Of a stretch of DNA of 64,000 bases, positions 52,409 through 60,446 are shown piece after piece (position 1 is the stretch's first letter; each line of letters begins with the position of its first letter). Both the position numbers and the translations under genes were made by a program. Under the pieces are notes generated by a model. The model was not told the DNA's origin and did no database searches. It worked only from the letters and a program-made list of their open reading frames with translations. The stretch comes from Aureisphaera galaxeae (GTDB taxonomy: Bacteria; Bacteroidota; Bacteroidia; Flavobacteriales; Flavobacteriaceae): the NCBI RefSeq assembly GCF_028561275.1, contig NZ_JAQQTF010000007.1:248001-312000 (forward strand). The letters are read 5' to 3'.

Positions 52409-54511
52409 ATGAGCAAACTGACCCAACCAAAATTTGTTACGGATTACTACTACGACCGAAGAGTACCTACCCTAGCATGCAATAGCGTGAATGGAGAAGG
52501 AGAGATTGCTCGATGGGTGATGGACCTACATCAAATTCTTCGTGTGAATAACAATCACAGCCCGCAACTTTCAGTCGGAGCATTAGAAAAAATGACCAAG
52601 GATAGTACCGCCAAAGATGCCCCTGTATTGTGCATGACCGATGTGACTTTGTATACGGCCGAAAGCATCATTCGGCATTACGATTCGGATGTGGATGAAG
52701 TACAGAAGTTGTTCCCTATAAAAGATACGCAGCGACTAAATGAGGTGGAAGATCTGTATGGTCTGTTCACCGGACCCCTTCAGAAAGCTGTACTGCAATA
52801 CTTTTATTCTGAATTATTCAGCTCTAAAAAGAATGCGCTTTCCCTTATGACTAAGGGAGTACCTGCCAGTGAAAGTTCCAAATGGAAAATGGAATACGGT
52901 TCGCTTAAGAAAAAGCTGTTTCAGCAGTTTGGAATAGGAGATCAAGATTCGGTGGTGTTTTTGGTGGAAGTTCAGAAGATATTTACCCAAGTAAACGATC
53001 TTCTGAAGGACGGTAGACGATACCTTACAGGTGATTCAATTTCGGCGGCCGATGTTGCCTTCGCAGCTTGTGCGGCCCCGGTACTGCTACCGGTGGAATT
53101 CCAAGGATCCTTGCCAAAATTCAATGAGATTTCCGAAGAGCTTCGTCAAGAGATCATGGATTTAAGAGCGACTCCTGCCGGACAGTTTGCCTTGCATTTA
53201 TACCAAGAAGATAGGCCTATCAATTTGGATTTGGGCGCACCTCCCAAATATCCGAATGCCTTTAAACGAGGATTGAATAAACTACTCATTAAACTGACCA
53301 GCAATCAAGGAAAGGTATTTTACTTCCTTCAGAAACGATTCCCGGTATTGAGAATCGGGGTCGCCAAAATTGCCGCGGTAAGCCGCCATGATTTGGTGGT
53401 TGAGGTATTGGATAGGGACTTGGATTTTACCATTAAGGAAATCAATGCCAAAAAGATGGCCAACCAAAAAGGAACTTTCTTTTTGGGAATGGACCGCAAC
53501 AATCCACAATTTGATCGTGAGCGGAATTACGTTCGTGCCGCTACCCATAAAGATGATTTGGAAATGATCCGCAAATACGTGCGCGAACATGCGGATGCCA
53601 TTTGCGAACGGGTACAATCCTATGGAAAACTTGATGTGGTACAGACCCTTAATTATAATGTGCTTCTCGGTCTTTTGGGATATTACTTCGGGGTGCCGGC
53701 TCCCGTAGATTCTCAAATGAAACGTTGGCAACGCACCATGTTCTACGATTTGTTCCTAAACTTCACCAACAATCCAGAAAAGCATCATGCGGCTGTCCAA
53801 TCGGGCAAGGAACGCACGGCTTGGGTACGAGGGCTTATTTCAGAAAGAAAACAAGCCTTGGCCAATGGACAGGAAATCGATGACAACTTGTTGAATCGCC
53901 TCATTAAGATGCAACAACAAGAGGAATATAACTGGGTAGATGATGATACCATACGACGAAATATTGGTGGATTGCTCACCGGAATTCAGGAAACGACCAG
54001 TAAAGCGGTGATCTATGCCTTACAGGAACTATTTAAACGACCAGAAGTGTTGAAAGGAGCCATTGAAGCTTCTAAAGCAAGGGATATGGATACGGTAAAA
54101 GGATATGTGTATGAGGCCTTGCGATTTAATCCTGTACAACCAGGAGTGCTCCGTTTTTCGGAAACGAAACAAATCCTAAAAGGGGCTGGCAAGAAAACAT
54201 ACACCATTAAAGGTAATAGAAGAATCATGGCATTAACCTCTGGGGCCATGTTCGATCCAGTAACCTTTCCAGAACCCAAGAAGTTTAAACACGATCGTAA
54301 TTCGCGCTACATGAATTGGGGTTTCGCCCTGCACGAATGTTATGGAAAATACATTAATAGCGTTACGATTCCGGAATTGGTTACGGCCGTTCTTAGGTTG
54401 GAAAACGTTTCCCTTTCCAAAGGCACTTTGGGAAGAGGTTCGGGCTTAACGATGGGTCCTTTCCCCAATAACTACGTCGTTACTTTCAATAAGAAAACTA
54501 CCACAAACTAA
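52409..54511 (+). CDS. Fusion of a glutathione-S-transferase-like domain and a cytochrome P450
   Basis: This 700-residue protein has two parts. Residues 1-260 look like a GST: a thioredoxin-like start (RVPTLACNSVNGEGEIARWV), then a helical part with GRRYLTGDSISAADVAFAAC, the motif of GST C-terminal domains. Residues 290-695 are a P450: I-helix GGLLTGIQETTSKA near 520-535 (acid-Thr pair kept), E-x-x-R in VYEALRFNPVQPG near 569, and the haem-thiolate Cys near residue 644 in WGFALHECYGKYI (the F and second G of FGxGxHxCxG are changed to W and A). P450s of this kind often use peroxide-type chemistry on lipid hydroperoxides. No redox partner gene is near, which fits that idea but does not prove it. 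Confidence 0.85.
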   Translation: MSKLTQPKFVTDYYYDRRVPTLACNSVNGEGEIARWVMDLHQILRVNNNHSPQLSVGALEKMTKDSTAKDAPVLCMTDVTLYTAESIIRHYDSDVDEVQKLFPIKDTQRLNEVEDLYGLFTGPLQKAVLQYFYSELFSSKKNALSLMTKGVPASESSKWKMEYGSLKKKLFQQFGIGDQDSVVFLVEVQKIFTQVNDLLKDGRRYLTGDSISAADVAFAACAAPVLLPVEFQGSLPKFNEISEELRQEIMDLRATPAGQFALHLYQEDRPINLDLGAPPKYPNAFKRGLNKLLIKLTSNQGKVFYFLQKRFPVLRIGVAKIAAVSRHDLVVEVLDRDLDFTIKEINAKKMANQKGTFFLGMDRNNPQFDRERNYVRAATHKDDLEMIRKYVREHADAICERVQSYGKLDVVQTLNYNVLLGLLGYYFGVPAPVDSQMKRWQRTMFYDLFLNFTNNPEKHHAAVQSGKERTAWVRGLISERKQALANGQEIDDNLLNRLIKMQQQEEYNWVDDDTIRRNIGGLLTGIQETTSKAVIYALQELFKRPEVLKGAIEASKARDMDTVKGYVYEALRFNPVQPGVLRFSETKQILKGAGKKTYTIKGNRRIMALTSGAMFDPVTFPEPKKFKHDRNSRYMNWGFALHECYGKYINSVTIPELVTAVLRLENVSLSKGTLGRGSGLTMGPFPNNYVVTFNKKTTTN

Positions 54512-54519
54512 CCAAACGT

Positions 54520-55767
54520 ATGAGTACAAAACAGAATGCGGTCTCACTTCAAATTCCGCTTAAACCCGATAAGGTAGCTGAGGTTACCGAATTGTTGAAT
54601 ACTGGAGGGAATCCTGCCCTAAAGCAGACCTTTTTCTCCTTCAAGAAAATGCCCACGGTACACTTTGCAAGATGGATCGTCGTACCGGCTGGAAAAGGGA
54701 TCGACCCCAGCTTGGTTTATGCGGGTAATATAGATGGCGATAAGCAACAGCATTTAAAAGACTTGGTAGATCATTTAGGGGATGACTTGGATCAGATTTT
54801 TAAGTATTGCCAAGGATATCCAGATGGAGGCGATACAGACACTGGGAATCGTTTGGCATTTTTGAAAAAACATGCCATTCCAACCCAAGGTTTCTATGTA
54901 GGTGCACCCAACAGAACGGTGCAGCAAATCCATCAGGAAGGGGAGTTGTACGATGCCCTTCGCACCTTTGTGAAAGATAACGGAAGTCAATGGAAAAACT
55001 CCAAAGAAGCCTACACAGCAATTAAAGGCTTCGTTGGAAGTGATCCGAAATGGGATTGGGCAAGAAAGCCCTATCATACCCCGAAAGTGAATATTCTAGC
55101 CACGGCCTTTTTGGCATTACTCTTATTGGTATTGCTTCCTGTGCTCATTATATTCATCATATTGATTCATTTCTTCTACGAACTTCGTGCGAAACCCTTT
55201 GGGAAGACCCAAAGTCAGATTCCGTTGGAGCATTTGGCTGCTTTGAAAGATCAGGAAGATATCATATATCAGAACCAATTGTCTCAAGTATTTGAGTTGA
55301 AAGGAGGACTTCGGAAGTTAGGATTGAAGTTTTTCCTGTGGGCTACCAGTTGGGGTGCCCGAAATACGTTTGTAATGGGACAGTTGATGGGGACACCCAC
55401 CATTCATTTTGCTCGTTGGGTGATTATAGATGGAGGAAAGCGTTTTGTATTCTTCAGTAATTTCGATGGTAGCTTCGACGAATACCTTGGGGATTTCGTG
55501 GACAACAATGGATGGGGACTTAACGCTATATACGGAGCGGCCAAGGGCTACCCAAGAACCTTCTTCATGTTTGGACGTGGATCCTACCGAATTGCGGAAT
55601 TCATGGGTTGGGGTCGATTGACCCAAGTACCTACACCCATTTGGTATTCAGCCTATCCATGGGATGGATTACAGCAGATCGTAGACCGATCCAAATTACG
55701 GATGGAGTTGTTCAATTCTGGTGAGTTGAACGATGCCCAGATCAAACAAATGCTTCGTAGAATCTAA
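54520..55767 (+). CDS. Membrane protein with a duplicated domain around one transmembrane stretch
   Basis: This 415-residue protein contains two related modules. The first (about 40-160) has PTVHFARWIVVPAG and IFKYCQGYP. The second (about 285-375) has PTIHFARWVIIDGG, FFSNFDGSFDEYLGDFVDNN and AAKGYPRTFF. A strong hydrophobic stretch at about residues 187-215 (ILATAFLALLLLVLLPVLII) separates them. This is an internal duplication in which one copy lies on each side of the membrane if it is a single pass, or on the same side if the stretch is a hairpin. No named family or active site is recognised. It lies between the GST-P450 and Dyp-peroxidase genes with gaps of 8 and 12 bp. Confidence 0.75.
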   Translation: MSTKQNAVSLQIPLKPDKVAEVTELLNTGGNPALKQTFFSFKKMPTVHFARWIVVPAGKGIDPSLVYAGNIDGDKQQHLKDLVDHLGDDLDQIFKYCQGYPDGGDTDTGNRLAFLKKHAIPTQGFYVGAPNRTVQQIHQEGELYDALRTFVKDNGSQWKNSKEAYTAIKGFVGSDPKWDWARKPYHTPKVNILATAFLALLLLVLLPVLIIFIILIHFFYELRAKPFGKTQSQIPLEHLAALKDQEDIIYQNQLSQVFELKGGLRKLGLKFFLWATSWGARNTFVMGQLMGTPTIHFARWVIIDGGKRFVFFSNFDGSFDEYLGDFVDNNGWGLNAIYGAAKGYPRTFFMFGRGSYRIAEFMGWGRLTQVPTPIWYSAYPWDGLQQIVDRSKLRMELFNSGELNDAQIKQMLRRI

Positions 55768-55779
55768 AGACACATCAAA

Positions 55780-57201
55780 ATGGCCATTATAGCGAATCCA
55801 AAAACAATCGATTTAAAAGACGTCCAGGGTATGATTACCCGAGGCTATGGTAAATTATATGAAACGGCTTATTTTTTACTGAAGGTAGAAGATGCAAGTA
55901 AAGCCAAGGAGTGGATGAAAGAGGTGATTCCCCTAATAGATTCCGCTGACGTTTCAGATCATTCCGAAAAAACCATTCACTTAGCATTTACGCCCGATGG
56001 GCTTTCTGCTTTGGGGATGAGTAAAGAAAATGTGGAAGCATTTCCAGTGCCCTTTCGGGAAGGGATTTCTACTCCGGACCGAAACAGGATTTTAGGGGAT
56101 TGGGGTGAAAACAATCCTGAGAAGTGGCGATGGGGAGGACACCAAGAGAACTTCCATATTCTTATGATTTTCCACGCCAAGGACAAGGAGAGCATTGCTT
56201 CTTTCCTTGCAGAAGAGAAAGATCGCCTTCAAAAGAATGGCGGGCTTTCACTCACACGAGAAATGCGGGGGTATCTGCGTCCAGATAATAAAGAAGCCTT
56301 TGGCTTCCATGATGGAATCTCCCAACCTGTAATTAAGGGATCTGGGAGACCGGGTCCTGAGAACGATATTATTCAAACTGGAGAATTCTTGATGGGATAC
56401 AAGAACGAGCACGATCAATTTCCATTTTCTCCTTTATTGTTAAAAGAAGAAGGGAATACCTCCTTGTTGCATGACGATGCTGCGGGCTCTGGTAAGAAGG
56501 ATTTGGGGCATAACGGAACCTTTATGGTATTCCGCCAAATGCAACAACATGTAGATGAGTTTTGGGATTATATGGAGCAGAATTCCTTAAATCCCGATGG
56601 TTCGCCCAATGAGGAAGCTAAGATAAAATTGGCTGCCAAATGTGTGGGCCGATGGCCGAGTGGAGCTTCTTTGGTCAATTTCCCTGATAAAGATCCCGGT
56701 GGGGATTTGGAGAACGATGATTTTGGGTATGCAGACAAGGATCCCGAAGGACTTCGTTGTCCCTACGGTTCACATTTAAGAAGAAACAACCCACGGGACG
56801 CGTTCCGTTGGTACGATAAGAAACAATCCTTGAAGATTACCCGTCGCCATAGGATCATCCGTCGTGGAAGAACCTATGAGTTACCTCCCGAAAATGGATC
56901 GGACCAAGGTGAAATCGGATTGCATTTCATTTGCTTTAATGCGAATATCGAATTGCAATTTGAATTCATTCAACATGCTTGGGCCAACAACAACCAAATG
57001 CGGCACTTGCACAATGATATCGATGTCATTATTGGAGTGCCCGACGAATTGAATCCCAAGGGAGAACATAGTGGATTTACCATTCAGGCAGAACCCGTAA
57101 ATCAGTTCATCGATAATTGGAAACGCTTTGTAACCATACGAGGAGGTGAGTATTTCTTCTTCCCGTCCATTTCAGTCATTAATTATTTAACCACCCTATA
57201 A
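55780..57201 (+). CDS. Dyp-type haem peroxidase
   Basis: This 473-residue Dyp-family haem peroxidase has two ferredoxin-like halves. It carries the GxxDG motif as FGFHDGISQP near residues 173-182 and a proximal His near residue 332 within CPYGSHLRRNNPRD, with the distal Arg of that motif. GHNGTFMVFRQMQQHV and LHFICFNANIELQFEF also match the family. No Tat or Sec signal is present, so it should be cytoplasmic or membrane-bound through partners. It uses hydrogen peroxide or other hydroperoxides. The neighbours suggest lipid hydroperoxides as substrates, which is inference. Confidence 0.92.
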   Translation: MAIIANPKTIDLKDVQGMITRGYGKLYETAYFLLKVEDASKAKEWMKEVIPLIDSADVSDHSEKTIHLAFTPDGLSALGMSKENVEAFPVPFREGISTPDRNRILGDWGENNPEKWRWGGHQENFHILMIFHAKDKESIASFLAEEKDRLQKNGGLSLTREMRGYLRPDNKEAFGFHDGISQPVIKGSGRPGPENDIIQTGEFLMGYKNEHDQFPFSPLLLKEEGNTSLLHDDAAGSGKKDLGHNGTFMVFRQMQQHVDEFWDYMEQNSLNPDGSPNEEAKIKLAAKCVGRWPSGASLVNFPDKDPGGDLENDDFGYADKDPEGLRCPYGSHLRRNNPRDAFRWYDKKQSLKITRRHRIIRRGRTYELPPENGSDQGEIGLHFICFNANIELQFEFIQHAWANNNQMRHLHNDIDVIIGVPDELNPKGEHSGFTIQAEPVNQFIDNWKRFVTIRGGEYFFFPSISVINYLTTL

Positions 57202-57211
57202 TCTAATATTC

Positions 57212-58078
57212 ATGAGAACCATTGAAAGTGTAGTTTTTAAAGGCGGCGGCGTACTGGGCATGGCCTATGCTGGAGCCATCGAAGCCTTGGAAGAACAAGG
57301 TATACTTCAGAAAGTGCAACGGTCTGCCGGAACCTCGGCGGGATCGGTCGTAGCCCTTATGGTGGCTTTGGGGTACAATTCTGCAGAGATTAAAAAGGTG
57401 GTAAATGAAACCAACTTCAACGACTTTGAAGATCATTGGAATCCCTTGCGCGTAGCCACAAAATATGGACTGTATAAAGGAGATTTTTTATTGAAATGGA
57501 TTCAAGGAATCGTGGCCGAAAAGGCGGATAAAAACATTACTTATGGGGAGATGAAAGCGAAAGGCTTCAAGGAACTAAAGGTTTTTGCAACGAATTTGAA
57601 CACGCAGTTGGCACAAGAGTTTTCTGCCGAAGAAACCCCGGATGTAAAATTGGCCGAAAGTGTACGCGCCTCTATGTCCATTCCTCTATTTTTCGCTGCT
57701 TGGCAATTTCCTCATGGCAAACCCAACAATCACATTTATGTAGATGGGGGAGTGTTATACAATTATCCCATCAATGCATATGACTTGGATACCACCCTTG
57801 GATTTTTCCTGCATGACAAACACGATTTGAGCGGTTCCGATTTGGAATATGATCACCTATTGAATTATGTAGGGTCCCTGTTTCAAACGCTGCTAAAGGC
57901 TCAAGAGATCGATTTTGAGGCCAGTGAAGAAGAAACCGAGGTGTCCATTTTAATAGATGACTTCGGAATTTCGGCCACCAATTTCAGTATTGATGATGAA
58001 CAGAAAACGAAGCTGTTCAATTCTGGGAAAGAAGCCACGCTAAATTATATTCAGAAGAATAAAGCGGGCCAATCTTAG
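57212..58078 (+). CDS. Patatin-like phospholipase
   Basis: This 288-residue patatin has the oxyanion loop KGGGVLGMAYAGA at residues 10-22, the nucleophile GTSAG at 40-44 (Ser42) and the catalytic Asp in VDGGVLYNYP (about residue 178). It is predicted to release fatty acids from membrane lipids. There is no signal peptide, so it acts in the cytoplasm. It is the last gene of the operon, 10 bp after the peroxidase gene, and its stop overlaps that of the convergent pbpC gene by 4 bp. Confidence 0.9.
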   Translation: MRTIESVVFKGGGVLGMAYAGAIEALEEQGILQKVQRSAGTSAGSVVALMVALGYNSAEIKKVVNETNFNDFEDHWNPLRVATKYGLYKGDFLLKWIQGIVAEKADKNITYGEMKAKGFKELKVFATNLNTQLAQEFSAEETPDVKLAESVRASMSIPLFFAAWQFPHGKPNNHIYVDGGVLYNYPINAYDLDTTLGFFLHDKHDLSGSDLEYDHLLNYVGSLFQTLLKAQEIDFEASEEETEVSILIDDFGISATNFSIDDEQKTKLFNSGKEATLNYIQKNKAGQS

Positions 58079-60441
58079 GAAGCATTGGCAATCACAATAC
58101 GTTGCTTTACCTCATTGCCTTCCTCATCTACTGCGGTTAAGATATATTCACCCGGTAATGGGGTAAACGCCCATTCGTGAAAGGTTTGGGTGGTACCCAA
58201 AAAGGTGTCATTCAAATACCAATAGACACGGGTTTCAGGGGACCGGTGAGCCAATTGAAGCACAATTTCATTCACTTGGGTATCAAAGTCCTTGGCGAGT
58301 AAAATGGTCTCGTTGGCCTTTGGGAAAATGAATTCCATCACCTTTTCGCCCTCCCGTAAGCAATCCAATTTAAAGGGAGGAAGTGGACGGTATTCGGGAT
58401 GTGCATGGGTGTAATAATACTCCTGAACAGGGGATAGACTGAACCATTGTTTCTGTTTCATTTCAGATAAATCATAGCAGGAGGAATTTACTTGATAGCG
58501 CTCTGAAGCATCCACAAAAATCTGTTTGTGATAAGGACAGGGCTCAGTTCGGATGCCTTTTTCCGGAATGAAATCCGTTTCTACATGATCGCAAAATATT
58601 CCTGCCAAGTGACCACTTTTGGTGCAAACTTCCGTTTCAAGTAAAGCATCGTATGGTATAGCAAATCCTTCACTTTTTGGCAGCGCGTCGAAGACATCGA
58701 ATAACAAAGGTGCAGCAGCCTGGATTCCTGTTAGCCCTGGACGACCTTCTCCATCGGCATTTCCAACCCAAACGCCTACCGCATATTTGGGTGTTACCCC
58801 AACGGCCCAAGCATCCTTAAAACCGAAACTAGTTCCAGTTTTCCAAGCGATGGATTGGGAATTGGTAAAATGCTGCCAGTTTTCTTCTCCCTCGGGCCGA
58901 TTCAACCCTTTTAAGGCTTCAAAGGTTTTATAGATACTTCCTGCATCGAAAACAACGGGTTGAAATTGTTCTTCACCAAATGAAACCCCCTCATCCTTTA
59001 TAAAAGTAGGCGTTGAAAACTCAAATTCACGGTAGGTACTCGAGGCATCGTTGAAATGGTTGAGACTACTCGCCATTCCTGCATACGCTTGGGTAATCTC
59101 CCAGAGCGAACTTTCGGCACCTCCTAGAATAAGCGATAAACCATAGTAATGAGGGGATTTATTGATCTGTTTCAGATTTATTTCTTGAAGCCGTTGATAG
59201 AACCGCTCCAATCCGTATTGCTGAAGGCTCCGAACCGCTGGGATATTCAGGGAACGGGACAGGGCTTCATCCGCCGGGACAGCACCATCGAAACGATTGT
59301 TGAAGTTTTTGGGACTGTATCCATTAATGGTTGTAGGAACATCCGTCATTAAGGTTTTTGGGAGCAGGTCTCCACCTTCTAATGCCGCCGCATATAGGAA
59401 AGGTTTTAGGATACTTCCTGTACTTCGGGGTTTGTCGACTATATCCACGAAACGATTGTTCTCCTTATCGGTGGGAGCATTGCCAATATAAGCCAATACT
59501 TCCCGTGTATTCACATCCAGAATAAGTACGGCTAGATTGTGAATCTCGTTTTGTTTCAATTGGTAATGATGATCGGTACTAATGCGATTTACCTTTTGTT
59601 GTAAGTTCGCTTCGACGGTCGTACTGATTCGTTCTCCCGGAGATGCGCTTCTTATCTTTTCCAAAAGATGAGGCGCTAACTGTGGAAGTGGCATGGGTTT
59701 TCCAGGAAGGGCTTCTTCCAATGCCAATTCGTAGGTCGTGGCATCTATGATTTCATTTTCATGAAGCTTCAACAGGAGACGATCTCTTTTGGCTCTTAAT
59801 AGTTCTTCATTCTTGCCGGGAAAGATGAGCGAAGGGGCATTAGGCAGTACCGCTAATGATGCGCTTTGCCCCCAACTCAACTCACTGGAGGGAATTCCAA
59901 AATATCGCCATGAAGCCGTTTCCAAGCCCACCACATTTCCCCCGAATGGTGCATATGACGCATAAAAATTCAATATCTCTTCTTTAGAGTAACCCGCTTC
60001 CAATCGGGTAGCCATAAAGAGTTCGATGGCCTTTTCAAAATAGCTACGTTCTTTATTCTTTCGGGCCAATCGGATTACCTGTTGGGTCAACGTACTTCCA
60101 CCCCGACGGGTTTCTGTGGTCATGTTCTGCCACAGTGCCTTGGCCATAGAAACCGGGTTAAAGCCAGGGTGTGTATAGAAGTACTCATCTTCAAAATGGA
60201 TAATGCTTTGTTCGAACCGATAGGGAATGCTATCCATCGCTGGGAAACGCCATTGGCCATCATTGGCAATGCGCGCTCCTAACAAGACACCTTCCCTACT
60301 TTCTACCACCGTAGAGGTTGGATTCTGGAAAAGCGGTTTAGGCAAACAGAACAGCCATACCACAAACAGTACACTCATAAAACCAACTTTGATTTTATGC
60401 CGTTTCATTTTAGCAATAATATGTCTGCAGATGGCTTTCAT
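58075..60441 (-). CDS. pbpC: Penicillin-binding protein 1C
   Basis: This 788-residue protein starts at ATG 60441, 5 bp after the macroglobulin stop. An N-terminal transmembrane helix (VGFMSVLFVVWLFCL) precedes a glycosyltransferase-51 domain (EDEYFYTHPGFNPVSMAKAL, GGSTLTQQ). The transpeptidase domain has SxxK in TGSILKPF, SxN in SLNIPAVR and KTG in KTGTSFGFKDAW. The C-terminal PBP1C-type domain ends in beta-sandwich repeats. It polymerises and may cross-link peptidoglycan, mainly for repair. It is paired with the alpha-2-macroglobulin gene upstream, as in many Gram-negative bacteria. Confidence 0.93.
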   Translation of the reverse strand: MKAICRHIIAKMKRHKIKVGFMSVLFVVWLFCLPKPLFQNPTSTVVESREGVLLGARIANDGQWRFPAMDSIPYRFEQSIIHFEDEYFYTHPGFNPVSMAKALWQNMTTETRRGGSTLTQQVIRLARKNKERSYFEKAIELFMATRLEAGYSKEEILNFYASYAPFGGNVVGLETASWRYFGIPSSELSWGQSASLAVLPNAPSLIFPGKNEELLRAKRDRLLLKLHENEIIDATTYELALEEALPGKPMPLPQLAPHLLEKIRSASPGERISTTVEANLQQKVNRISTDHHYQLKQNEIHNLAVLILDVNTREVLAYIGNAPTDKENNRFVDIVDKPRSTGSILKPFLYAAALEGGDLLPKTLMTDVPTTINGYSPKNFNNRFDGAVPADEALSRSLNIPAVRSLQQYGLERFYQRLQEINLKQINKSPHYYGLSLILGGAESSLWEITQAYAGMASSLNHFNDASSTYREFEFSTPTFIKDEGVSFGEEQFQPVVFDAGSIYKTFEALKGLNRPEGEENWQHFTNSQSIAWKTGTSFGFKDAWAVGVTPKYAVGVWVGNADGEGRPGLTGIQAAAPLLFDVFDALPKSEGFAIPYDALLETEVCTKSGHLAGIFCDHVETDFIPEKGIRTEPCPYHKQIFVDASERYQVNSSCYDLSEMKQKQWFSLSPVQEYYYTHAHPEYRPLPPFKLDCLREGEKVMEFIFPKANETILLAKDFDTQVNEIVLQLAHRSPETRVYWYLNDTFLGTTQTFHEWAFTPLPGEYILTAVDEEGNEVKQRIVIANAS

Positions 60442-60446
60442 CAGTT

